The notes under the pieces: model-generated | Seen by the model: the letters and a program-made list of their open reading frames with translations, nothing else | The model's database searches: none | Told to the model about the DNA's origin: nothing | Made by a program: the position numbers and the translations under genes | In this document: positions 22,567 to 30,626 of the stretch, piece after piece | Numbering within the stretch: position 1 is the first letter of the stretch | Layout of the letters: the number at the start of each line of letters is the position of its first letter | Assembly: GCF_900102075.1 (NCBI RefSeq) | Contig: NZ_FNAV01000002.1 | Coordinates: 124,001-188,000 of the forward strand | Source of the DNA: Salipiger thiooxidans | GTDB lineage: Bacteria; Pseudomonadota; Alphaproteobacteria; Rhodobacterales; Rhodobacteraceae | DNA length: 64,000 bases | Reading direction: 5' to 3'

Positions 22567-24071
22567 GGCCGCGCCCTCTCTTCCGCGCCGATCATGTAGC
22601 GGCCCACGTCCTCGACCCGGGTCTCGGACACGTCGAGCGAGGGCGACAGCCGGCCCTCGCGGATCACCTGGATGCGGTCGCAGATCTCGAACAGTTCCTC
22701 GATCTCCTCGGAGATTACCAGCACGGCGGTGCCCGCGTTGCGCAGGTCCACGAGCTTGCGCCGGATCGCGGTGGCCGCCCCGATATCGACGCCCCACGTG
22801 GGTTGCGCCACGAACAGCAGTCTCGGCCCGAGCTCGATCTCGCGGCCCACGATGAACTTCTGAAGGTTGCCGCCCGACAGCGCCCCGGCTTCGGCCTGCG
22901 GCCCCGGCGTACGCACGTCGTAGTCGGCGATGCAGCGCGCGGTGAAGGCCTCTTCGGCGCGCCGGTCGATGAGCCCGCGCTTCACCAGCCCCAGCCGGTG
23001 CGCGGTGAGCAGCGTGTTGTCCGCCAGCGACATCTCGGGCACGGCACCGCGTCCGAGCCGTTCCTCGGGCACGAAGGCAAAGCCCAGCTTGCGGCGGGCA
23101 GCGGCACCGAGATGGCCCACCGGCTGGCCCATCATCATGACCTCGGCCCGGGCCTCTGGGTGGCGGCGGGTCTCGCCCGAGATCAGCCGGGCAAGCTCGC
23201 CCTGCCCGTTGCCCGACACCCCCGCGATGCCGAGGATCTCGCCCGCGTGAAGCTGCAGGCTCACCGACTTCAGCGAAATCTGGAACGGGTCGTCGGGCCG
23301 GCAATCAAGCCCCGCGAGTTCGAGCATCACCGGCCCTGGCGCGCGCGCCTCGAAGGGCCTGGGCGCGGGCATGTCGCGGCCGATCATCATCTGCGCAAGG
23401 TCATGCGCGTCGTGCTCGCGCGGGTCGACGTTGCCGGTGACCGCGCCGTCGCGGAGGATCGTGGCGTGGTCGCAGATCGAGCGGATCTCTTCCAGCTTGT
23501 GCGAGATGAAGAGGATCGACACCCCCCGGTCGCGCAGTTTCAGCAATGTCTCGAAGAGTTTCTCCACCGATTGCGGCGGCAGCACCGAGGTCGGCTCGTC
23601 GAGGATCAGGAGCTTCGGGTCGGTCATCAGGCAGCGGATGATCTCGACCCGCTGGCGCTCGCCCACCGAAAGCGCATGCACATGCGCGGCCGGGTCGACC
23701 TCGAGACCGTAGTCGCGCCCGAGTTCGCGGATGCGCGACGTGAGCTCGGCCTTCCGGCCCGGCACGATCAGCGAGATATTCTCGACGACCGTCAACGTCT
23801 CGAACAGGGAAAAATGCTGAAAAACCATACCGATGCCGCGCGATCTTGCCTCGGCAGGTGAAGACAGGGAGACCTTGTCCCCCTGCCAGAAGATCTCGCC
23901 CTCGTCGGGGCTCTCGACACCGTAGATCAACTTCATCAGCGTCGACTTGCCGGCACCGTTCTCGCCCAGGATCGCATGGATGGAGCCCTCCGCGACATCG
24001 AGGTCGATGCCGCGGTTGGCCCGCACGGTCCCGTAGGACTTGCTCAGCCCCCTGAGCGAGAGCAGCGACAT
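22563..24071 (-). CDS. BMP-type ABC transporter ATPase (two ABC domains)
   Basis: A 502-residue cytosolic protein with two fused nucleotide-binding domains. Domain 1: Walker A GENGAGKST, signature LSVGERQRVE, Walker B LLILDEPTSVL. Domain 2 has a changed Walker A (GVSGNGQGEL) and signature LSGGNLQKFIVGRE, as is normal for this subfamily. It energises uptake through the two permeases. It starts right beside the stop of the binding-protein gene, with no stem-loop between them, unlike the other importers in this window. Confidence 0.94.
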   Translation of the reverse strand: MSLLSLRGLSKSYGTVRANRGIDLDVAEGSIHAILGENGAGKSTLMKLIYGVESPDEGEIFWQGDKVSLSSPAEARSRGIGMVFQHFSLFETLTVVENISLIVPGRKAELTSRIRELGRDYGLEVDPAAHVHALSVGERQRVEIIRCLMTDPKLLILDEPTSVLPPQSVEKLFETLLKLRDRGVSILFISHKLEEIRSICDHATILRDGAVTGNVDPREHDAHDLAQMMIGRDMPAPRPFEARAPGPVMLELAGLDCRPDDPFQISLKSVSLQLHAGEILGIAGVSGNGQGELARLISGETRRHPEARAEVMMMGQPVGHLGAAARRKLGFAFVPEERLGRGAVPEMSLADNTLLTAHRLGLVKRGLIDRRAEEAFTARCIADYDVRTPGPQAEAGALSGGNLQKFIVGREIELGPRLLFVAQPTWGVDIGAATAIRRKLVDLRNAGTAVLVISEEIEELFEICDRIQVIREGRLSPSLDVSETRVEDVGRYMIGAEERARP

Positions 24072-25163
24072 CTACTTCGGCAGCGGCGTGGTCACGCCGG
24101 CGACGTGCCAGTCCATCGACACGATCGCCTCGTCGGACAGCGTCTCGCCGTCCTCTACGCCCACCGTCTCGTCCTGCCTGACGATGCGGCCGGTGAACGG
24201 ATGGAACGAGCCGTCGGCGATGCCGGCGGCGGTCTCGTCGATCCTCGCCTTGGTCTCGGCGGGGATGTCCGGGTTCCAGTCGACGATCTTCACCACTCCG
24301 TCCTCAACGCCAAGGAAGGCGTTGCGGCCCTCGAACGTGCCGTCCATGTGCGCCTTGACCGACTCGACGAAGAACGGCGACCAGTCGGTCTCGACGCAGC
24401 CGAGGTAGAAGTTCGGCGCGTTGGCCTTCATCGACGAGTTGAGGTTGAAGACGTAGGCGCCCGCCTCCTCGCAGACCGAGACCACCGAGGGCGTGTCCTG
24501 CGCGTTCGAGAAGATGACGTCGCAGCCCTGCGCCAGCAGCGCCTTGGCGGCGTCCTGCTCCTGCGCGGGGTCGAACCAGGAGTTGACCCAGACCACCGAG
24601 ACCTCGACGTCGGGGTTGACCGACTGCGCGCCCAGCGCGAAGGCGTTGATCGAGGTGATGAGTTCGGGGATCGCGAAGGCCGAGACCGAGCCCAGCTTGC
24701 CGGTTTTCGACAGCGCCGCGGCGGCCATGCCCATCAGGTAGGTGCCCTGGAAGTACTTCGCCGCGAAGGGCGAGAAGTTCGGTGCGACCATGAAGCCCGA
24801 GGCGTGCAGCACGGTGACGTCGGGGTTGCGGCGGGCGATCTGCATGGCGCCGTTCTGGTAGCCGAAGCTGCCGGCGACCAGAACCCTGGTACCGTCCGAG
24901 ACCACCTTGTTCATGATGCGGTCGGCGTCCGGGCCCTCGGGGATGTTCTCGAGAATGGTGATGTTCACGCCATCGCCGTACTCGGCCTTGATCGGCTCAA
25001 GCCCCATGGCAAGCGCGTGGGACCAGCCCACCTCGCCCACCGGCGACGGCACGACGAGCGCGATGCCCAGCGGGTCCTGCGCGTGGGCGAGCCCGGGAAG
25101 ACCGGCGGCGAGGCCGGTGGCGGCGGAGGTCTGCAGGAATCTGCGGCGGTTCAGAGTGGTCAT
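24072..25163 (-). CDS. BMP-family substrate-binding protein
   Basis: A 363-residue periplasmic binding protein of the basic-membrane-protein (Med/PnrA) family. The N-terminus NRRRFLQTSAATGLAAGLPGLAHA is a Tat-type signal peptide. Characterised relatives bind nucleosides, purines or other heterocycles; the exact ligand cannot be read here. A GGGAGA site precedes the ATG. It sits 13 bp after the amidohydrolase gene, which ties the transporter to the enzymes upstream. Confidence 0.92.
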   Translation of the reverse strand: MTTLNRRRFLQTSAATGLAAGLPGLAHAQDPLGIALVVPSPVGEVGWSHALAMGLEPIKAEYGDGVNITILENIPEGPDADRIMNKVVSDGTRVLVAGSFGYQNGAMQIARRNPDVTVLHASGFMVAPNFSPFAAKYFQGTYLMGMAAAALSKTGKLGSVSAFAIPELITSINAFALGAQSVNPDVEVSVVWVNSWFDPAQEQDAAKALLAQGCDVIFSNAQDTPSVVSVCEEAGAYVFNLNSSMKANAPNFYLGCVETDWSPFFVESVKAHMDGTFEGRNAFLGVEDGVVKIVDWNPDIPAETKARIDETAAGIADGSFHPFTGRIVRQDETVGVEDGETLSDEAIVSMDWHVAGVTTPLPK

Positions 25164-25176
25164 CGATGTCTCCCTG

Positions 25177-26532
25177 TCAAATATCGATGGTTGCGAGGGC
25201 CGCTTCTGCGTCGGCGGCCATCTCCCGTTCGTCGAGCCCGGGGAATTCCCCGTCGGCCCAGACGATCTTGCCGTTGACCATGGTCATGTCGGTGGCCATG
25301 CCGATGCCCACGCGGGGGATCAGGCTTTCTGGGTCGTGGCGGGTGCCCACGTAATCCATCCGGCGGCTGTCGATGGCGAAGAGATCCGCCGCCATGCCGG
25401 GCACCAGCTGACCGATGTCGGTGCGGCCCAGAAGCGACGCCCCGCCCGAGGTGCCGTAGCGCAGGAACGTCGCCGGGTCCGGCACCGGATGCTCGCGCGA
25501 GGACGCGACGAGGCATTGCAGCATGTAGGCCGAGTGCAGGCAGTGCATGAGGTTCGAGTTGTCGTTGCTCGCCGCCCCGTCACAGCCCAGCCCCACGCGC
25601 ACGCCGAAGGCCTCCATCGCCGGAATGGGCGTGACTTCGGCGCCCACGAGGTAGACAGGCTCGGGGCAATGCGACACGCCGGTGCCGCTGGCCGCCATCT
25701 GGCGCAGCTCGGCGTCGGTAAGCTCCCAGCAATGGGCGTAGAAGGTGTCGGGGCCACAGAAACCCATCTCTTCGAGGTAATCGACGGTGCGCATGCCGTG
25801 ACGGGCGCGGATGACCTCGGATTCGCCCTCGCCCACATGGGTGTGCAGGATGGCGCCCTTGTCGCGGGCAAGCCGGATGCTCTCGACAAAGGTCTCGCGG
25901 TAGCCGTTCACCGGCTGGCACGGCGCCAGCGACACCTGCCGCATCGAGAACGGCCCCGCATCGTGGTAGGCGTCGATGAGCCGCTCGCAATCGGCGAGGA
26001 ACTCGTCGGTGGTCTCGAGCATCTCGTCGGGGATGGTCGAGCCTTCGGACTTCGGCAGCGTGTTGGTGCCCCGGCCCGCATGGAAGCGCAGGCCGATCTT
26101 CTCGGCAGCCTCGAACTGGCGGTCGACGATGCCCTTCCCGGCCTTGCGCGGGAAGCAGTACTGGTGGTCGAAGGCGGTGGTGCAGCCGTGCTTGGCAAGC
26201 TCCGCCAGCGCCGTGACCGAGGCGTGGTAGAAGCAGTCCTCGGTGAGCTGGGCGAAGATCGGATAGATCCGGTCGAGCCACTCGATGACGGAAAGCCTGG
26301 TCCAGTCCAGATCGACGCGGTTGCGCACGAAGCACTGGAAGAAGTGGTGGTGCGTGTTGACGAGCCCCGGGTAGACGAACCAGCCCGCGGCGTCGATGAC
26401 CTCGGCCCCCTTGGCCTCGAGCGAGGGGCCAATGGCCTTGATGGCGGGGCCCTCGGTCAGCAGGTCGACATCGCGCAGCACCCCGTTGCCGGTCACCACG
26501 GCGGCGCAGCCTTTCAGAAGGTATCCGGGCAT
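25177..26532 (-). CDS. Amidohydrolase, 8-oxoguanine/guanine deaminase type
   Basis: A 451-residue metal-dependent hydrolase of the TrzN/AtzA/SsnA branch. The sequence shows the first-strand metal site NTHHHFFQ (H61-H63), ILHTHVGEGESE, YAHCWELTD and the catalytic Asp in GLGCDGAASNDNSN. Enzymes with HHHFFQ and this length include 8-oxoguanine deaminase and isoxanthopterin deaminase, which deaminate the 2-amino group of purine- or pterin-like rings. The ATG at 26532 has AAGGAG upstream; the in-frame GTG at 26541 lies too close to that site. It follows the GST gene as TGAcATG. Confidence 0.82.
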   Translation of the reverse strand: MPGYLLKGCAAVVTGNGVLRDVDLLTEGPAIKAIGPSLEAKGAEVIDAAGWFVYPGLVNTHHHFFQCFVRNRVDLDWTRLSVIEWLDRIYPIFAQLTEDCFYHASVTALAELAKHGCTTAFDHQYCFPRKAGKGIVDRQFEAAEKIGLRFHAGRGTNTLPKSEGSTIPDEMLETTDEFLADCERLIDAYHDAGPFSMRQVSLAPCQPVNGYRETFVESIRLARDKGAILHTHVGEGESEVIRARHGMRTVDYLEEMGFCGPDTFYAHCWELTDAELRQMAASGTGVSHCPEPVYLVGAEVTPIPAMEAFGVRVGLGCDGAASNDNSNLMHCLHSAYMLQCLVASSREHPVPDPATFLRYGTSGGASLLGRTDIGQLVPGMAADLFAIDSRRMDYVGTRHDPESLIPRVGIGMATDMTMVNGKIVWADGEFPGLDEREMAADAEAALATIDI

Positions 26533-26533
26533 G

Positions 26534-27208
26534 TCAGGCACGCTCCTTGCGGATCACGTCAGGCATCGGCCCGGGTTCGGGCAGCAGCTCGTGCAGGCGG
26601 TGGATGCCGGGCATCTCGATGAAGCCCTCGAGCCCGCGCAGCGCCCGCATCCAGAGCCGGATCGACGGATAGGGGTCGAGCGGCAGCCCCCCGTCCGGCG
26701 CCAGCGCCACGTGCGGGAAGCAGGCGATGTCGGCGATGGTCGGACGGTTGCCCGCGAGGAAGCTCTCGCCCCGCCGGCGGGCGGCGGAGAGCGCCGCCTC
26801 GAGCTCGCGCAGGGCGGTGGTGGCCTCGGCGCGCAGCGCGTCGATGTCGCCGGGCGCCAGCAGCATGTCATGGGCGCGCGCAGCACCTGCGCTGTCGGTC
26901 AGCCGCTGCGCGAAGGCCAGCCACTGCGCCACACGGGCGCGCATGACCGGGGTGTCGTCGCCCAGCCAGGCGGGGGCGTCATGGGCGGCGAGATAGGTCA
27001 GGATCGCGGTGCTCTCGGTCAGCACGATGCCGTCGTCCTTCAGCACCGGAAGGGTGCCCGCCGGATTGAGCGCCAGCATGGCGTCCGAACGGTGCTCCTG
27101 CCCAGGGTGGAAGTCGACGGCCCGCAGGTCGAGCCGGCGGCCGATCACGGCCGCGAAAAGCCGCACCCGGTAGCAGGAGGGCGAAAGAATGTAGTCGTAG
27201 AAGATCAT
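26534..27208 (-). CDS. Glutathione S-transferase-like protein
   Basis: A 224-residue GST-fold protein: thioredoxin-like N-domain with SPSCYRVRL, the cis-Pro region GTLPVLKDDG, the glutathione gamma-Glu contact ESTAI, and an all-helical C-domain with NRPTIADIACFP. It may be a real transferase of the maleylacetoacetate-isomerase/zeta type. The alternative is a structural partner, as for NdmE, a GST homolog required by the Rieske-less oxygenase NdmC in methylxanthine N7-demethylation. Its start overlaps the stop of the Rieske-less oxygenase gene (ATGA), which favours a partnership. Confidence 0.83.
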   Translation of the reverse strand: MIFYDYILSPSCYRVRLFAAVIGRRLDLRAVDFHPGQEHRSDAMLALNPAGTLPVLKDDGIVLTESTAILTYLAAHDAPAWLGDDTPVMRARVAQWLAFAQRLTDSAGAARAHDMLLAPGDIDALRAEATTALRELEAALSAARRRGESFLAGNRPTIADIACFPHVALAPDGGLPLDPYPSIRLWMRALRGLEGFIEMPGIHRLHELLPEPGPMPDVIRKERA

Positions 27209-28050
27209 GCCGCCACCAGTTGCGCGCCGTAGGTGAAGCCGTGCCGCTTGAGCCAGCGGCGGTAGGCGATCGAGGTCATGTCGGCCCGGGTCGGAATCTC
27301 CATCCCCGGATCGAGCGGCAGCAGCGCCGGCAGCTGGTTCTCCAGCACCGAACGGTCCTGCACGAAGATCATCTGCTGGAAATGGATGAGGTCGGTCATC
27401 TCGGCCGCGTCGTCGTAAAGCGCCATCCACGGCCAGACCTCGCAGAGCGTCTCGGTCAGCGGCTGCACGAAAAGCGCGATCACGTCCCATTCGCCGGGTT
27501 TCGGCGGGCAGGTCTTGTAGAGCACCGAGCAGGTCGGCGCGCAGACCCGGTACATGTAGTCGGTGGTGATGCCGCCCTCGGCGGACTTGGCGGCCTGCGG
27601 CTGGTAGAACTTCACCTTGGTGGCCCAGACCTCGTCCACGTCTTCGCGGATCTCGACCTCGTAGCGCTGCACCTCGGTGTGCGGCTCGGAGCCGAGGATG
27701 TCGGTGTGAACGAAGGGGAAATGCGCGATGTCGAGGAAGTTCTCGACCGCCCGCAACGGCGAGCAGCGCACCCGGCAGACGCCCACGTCGACAAGGCGCC
27801 GGCCCGGCTGGTCGGCCTCGGGGATGGTGAAGAGATCGCGGTTCGGCGCCCCGAGCGAGGTCCAGACATGGCCGAAGCGGTCGATGACCGGCAGGCTGCG
27901 CCCGGTGCCATCTGAGACCGCTGGCGCGCCGTTGTCGAGGTAGACCCGGATCGGCTCGCCCATCAGCAGCGTGTCGCGGCCGCCCGCGGTCAGTTGCTTG
28001 GTCATGCCCACCGGGTACCAGTGGTCGCGCATCGCGCCCTGATCGCTCAT
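27205..28050 (-). CDS. Rieske-less aromatic oxygenase catalytic subunit (NdmC-like)
   Basis: A 281-residue protein with the mononuclear-iron motif of Rieske oxygenase alpha subunits, ENFLDIAHFPFVH (N104, D107, H110, H115). Residues 1-70 look like the edge strands of a Rieske domain (DHWYPVGMTKQL, LLMGEPIRVYLDNG, then DRFGHVWTSLG), but the segment carrying CxH and CxxH is missing. It therefore cannot hold the [2Fe-2S] cluster and needs an electron donor, presumably the Rieske protein encoded just upstream with an ATGA overlap. NdmC has the same architecture. Substrate unknown; a purine-like ring is inferred from context. Confidence 0.82.
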   Translation of the reverse strand: MSDQGAMRDHWYPVGMTKQLTAGGRDTLLMGEPIRVYLDNGAPAVSDGTGRSLPVIDRFGHVWTSLGAPNRDLFTIPEADQPGRRLVDVGVCRVRCSPLRAVENFLDIAHFPFVHTDILGSEPHTEVQRYEVEIREDVDEVWATKVKFYQPQAAKSAEGGITTDYMYRVCAPTCSVLYKTCPPKPGEWDVIALFVQPLTETLCEVWPWMALYDDAAEMTDLIHFQQMIFVQDRSVLENQLPALLPLDPGMEIPTRADMTSIAYRRWLKRHGFTYGAQLVAA

Positions 28051-28685
28051 GCGGTCTCCTCCTCTGCCTGCTCTGCCTGCGCCTCGGCGGTGCGCCGCAG
28101 CGCCTCGGCCGCCAGCGACAGCGCGTCGAGCGTGGCGGGCCCGGCGCCCTCTGGCGCCAGCAGGTGCAGCGCCGAGACGTTGCCCGGCAGCGGCTGGATC
28201 AGCGCCACCACCGCGCACGGCCCGAGCGTGCCCTCGATCACATGGCCCGCGCCGCCGAAGGCCCGCGCCAGCACCGTCGCGGGGGCGTGGATGCGCAGGC
28301 TGCGGAAGCCCTCGAAGCCCGGAAACTCGGGCGGCGCGCCTGCGGGGGTCCCGTCGGCGACCCAGACCACGCCGCTGGCTTCGGCGGCGGCGAAAACCGG
28401 CACCTTGATGGCCTCGGGCGGGGTCAGTTCCGGGTGGGCCGGGATGCGCACGCACTGCCCGCCCTCGCCGTAGCCCCAGCCGTGGTAGATGCACGACAGC
28501 CGCTCGCCGCGCACGAAGCCGTGCGACAGGCGCATGCCCCGGTGCGGGCAGCGGTCGGACCATGCTGCGATGCGCCCCGAGGCGCTGCGCCAGATCGCGA
28601 GATCGGTCTCGCCAAGCTGCCCCGGCGCGGCGGAGGCCGCGGGGATGTCGCGCGAGAGCGCCGCGGGTGTCCAGTCGGTCGTCAC
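28047..28685 (-). CDS. Separate Rieske [2Fe-2S] subunit
   Basis: A 212-residue protein with an intact Rieske site: C46-P-H48 in RCPHRGM and C65-x2-H68 in SCIYHGWGYG. After residue about 110 the sequence resembles a shrunken oxygenase C-domain without iron ligands, and it ends in an Ala/Glu-rich helix. It is probably the electron-transfer partner of the downstream Rieske-less catalytic subunit. No reductase or ferredoxin gene lies in the operon. First gene of the nine-gene unit; its promoter should lie in 28686-28842. Confidence 0.85.
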   Translation of the reverse strand: MTTDWTPAALSRDIPAASAAPGQLGETDLAIWRSASGRIAAWSDRCPHRGMRLSHGFVRGERLSCIYHGWGYGEGGQCVRIPAHPELTPPEAIKVPVFAAAEASGVVWVADGTPAGAPPEFPGFEGFRSLRIHAPATVLARAFGGAGHVIEGTLGPCAVVALIQPLPGNVSALHLLAPEGAGPATLDALSLAAEALRRTAEAQAEQAEEETA

Positions 28686-28842
28686 GGAAGTATTCCTGTC
28701 CTGAGTACCAAGTTTCGGTGCCGCGCGATCCGATCATCCGGCCTGCCCTAAGGCTAGCAGATCCGCCGGAAAACGTCGCGGTATCGTGCCGGAAATCGCA
28801 TCGCGAGGGGGGAGTTCGCCTATTTTCAGGTCAAACGCAAGA

Positions 28843-29091
28843 TCACGCCCCGGCCGCGCAAACCCGTTCGCGCACAATCGATTCGACCCAGACCTCGATC
28901 GGCCCGAGCAGGCAGCCCATCTCCATCGCGTCGAGCAGCGCGGGCGGACCCTCGACCTCGATCTCCACATGGTCGGACGCGGCCTGCAGCAGGGTGACGC
29001 CGACGCCGATGCGGCGGGCGTGGCGTTCGATCCACGGTGCGAAGCCGGGCGCGTCGACCTGCCCCGCGATGCTGAAAAGTTCCGTGGCCAT
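28843..29091 (-). CDS. Acylphosphatase-like protein lacking catalytic Arg
   Basis: An 82-residue protein with the acylphosphatase ferredoxin-like layout: SIAGQVDAPGFAPWIERHARRIGV, then VEIEVEGPPALLDAMEMGC and LGPIEVWVESI. In true acylphosphatases the first loop is GxVQGVxFR, whose Arg binds phosphate; here the loop reads GQVDAPGFA with no Arg, so normal activity is unlikely. It precedes the Rieske operon by 157 bp on the same strand and could belong to it or stand alone. Function unknown. Confidence 0.65.
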   Translation of the reverse strand: MATELFSIAGQVDAPGFAPWIERHARRIGVGVTLLQAASDHVEIEVEGPPALLDAMEMGCLLGPIEVWVESIVRERVCAAGA

Positions 29092-29165
29092 GGTGGCGGG
29101 CTCCCCTGCGTGAGGCCGTCCAGTGAACGCCCGCGCGGGCCGAAGGTCAAGCCTGACCCCGCGCC

Positions 29166-30626
29166 CTAGCCGCGCTGGATCTGCAGGCAGGCGCGCAAGC
29201 CATGGGCGCCCTCCTCGAAGTAGAGCCGCCCGCCGTGCTGTTCGGCCACGGTGTCGACGATGGTGAGCCCCAGCCCGAAGCCGTCGATGCTGCCATGGTT
29301 GCTGCCGCGCTGGAACGGAGCGATGACCGCCTCGATCTCGGCGACAGACAGCTCAGACCCCTCGTCCTCGACGGTGATCACCACGTGGGTGACACTGGCC
29401 TCGATGCCGACGATGGCCCGGCGCCCGTATTTCAGCGCGTTGTCGATGAGGTTCGAGACCGCGCGCTGCAGCGACAGCGGCCGGCCCACGACCAGCACGT
29501 GATCGGGCCTCGGCAGCGCGCCGTGGCCACGCTTGGCGCTGAAGAGCGAACCTCCGCCCTCGACGATGCGGGCGGCGCGGGCAAGCAGTTCGACCGGGCG
29601 GCCGGTGTCGCGGTAGTCGTCCACCATCGCCTCGACCAGCGAGTTCAGCGACAGCTGGCGCGGCGCCTCGGCGTTGATCTCGCTGCGGGTCAGGGTCAGG
29701 ACGCTTTCGATCATGCCGGTCATGCGGTCGATGTCGGCCTCGAGCTTCTCGCGCAGCGCCGGGTCCGGGATCAGCGCCGCGCGCAGCCGCAGCCGCGTCG
29801 CCGGCGTGCCGAGATCGTGGCTGATCCCCGAAAGCACCACCGCGCGCTTCTCGAGCTGGGCGCGCTCGGTGTCGAGATAGGCGTTCACCGCCGAGACGAT
29901 CTCGCGCAGTTCCTCGGGGCCGTCGGCGGTGTAGCTCTCGGGCCCGCCGAGCCGCCGGCGGTCGCGCAGCGCCCGGGCGAAACGGTCGAACTGCGCCGAG
30001 GTGTCGGCCACCACGGTCACGAGGATGACCAGGGCCACCAGCGACAGGAACACCGCGAGCAGGCGGTAGTCCGAGGGCCCCGCGCCGCAGCCCCAGACGG
30101 CGGTGCCGTCGATGCGCAGCCAGTCGCCGTCGCCATGGCGGGCGACGAGGATCGGCTCGCTGCAGTAGGTGGCCAGCAGCCGGGTCACGCTGGCGAGCTT
30201 CTGTGGCACCCCCTGCCCCTCGGCCGAGACCACGGCCGCGACCGGATATTGCAGGCTGTCCGAGACGATGGCGAGCGACAGCGCCGTGCCCGAGACCGGG
30301 TCTGGGCCGGGCTCGATCAGCGAAACGTTGGTGATGATGGACGGCCTGGGCAGCCCGTCGAGCCGCGAGAAGGCGCCGCGCCCGGCCAGTGCCGCCTGCG
30401 CGGGCGGCAGCGGCGTCACCGAGACGCCCTCGGGCGGGGCCAGCCCCTGCTGCAGCGTCTCGCTCAGGTTCAGCCCGGCGATGAAGGCCCGCTCGAGATG
30501 CCGGTCCCAGGCGCGGCTCGAGGCAAACCACAGCACCGAGGCGCCGACGCCGCTCAGGAAGGCGGCGAGGCAGAGCAGCATGCCCAGCGTCCGCAGCCGC
30601 AGCGGCACCGGCCAGCGCCGCGTCAT
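29166..30626 (-). CDS. Sensor histidine kinase (glucose/mannose-type system)
   Basis: A 486-residue inner-membrane kinase: transmembrane helices at about 12-36 and 188-208 flank a periplasmic sensor with two Cys (C155 and C180). A HAMP-like linker follows, then the H-box LSGISHDLGTP with H270, the N-box NLIDNALKYG, and G-boxes DEGSEL and GFGLGLTIV. It overlaps the response-regulator gene by 4 bp. Together with the divergent sugar importer the layout resembles the GtrS-GltR / glucose ABC locus of pseudomonads, so a sugar-derived signal is likely but inferred. Confidence 0.88.
   Translation of the reverse strand: MTRRWPVPLRLRTLGMLLCLAAFLSGVGASVLWFASSRAWDRHLERAFIAGLNLSETLQQGLAPPEGVSVTPLPPAQAALAGRGAFSRLDGLPRPSIITNVSLIEPGPDPVSGTALSLAIVSDSLQYPVAAVVSAEGQGVPQKLASVTRLLATYCSEPILVARHGDGDWLRIDGTAVWGCGAGPSDYRLLAVFLSLVALVILVTVVADTSAQFDRFARALRDRRRLGGPESYTADGPEELREIVSAVNAYLDTERAQLEKRAVVLSGISHDLGTPATRLRLRAALIPDPALREKLEADIDRMTGMIESVLTLTRSEINAEAPRQLSLNSLVEAMVDDYRDTGRPVELLARAARIVEGGGSLFSAKRGHGALPRPDHVLVVGRPLSLQRAVSNLIDNALKYGRRAIVGIEASVTHVVITVEDEGSELSVAEIEAVIAPFQRGSNHGSIDGFGLGLTIVDTVAEQHGGRLYFEEGAHGLRACLQIQRG

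Noticed and set aside
27205-28737. A single fused 510-codon Rieske oxygenase
   Set aside because: The upstream part of this frame is a shadow of the Rieske gene, which is read in another frame. The catalytic gene starts at 28050 with an ATGA overlap, so the subunits are separate.
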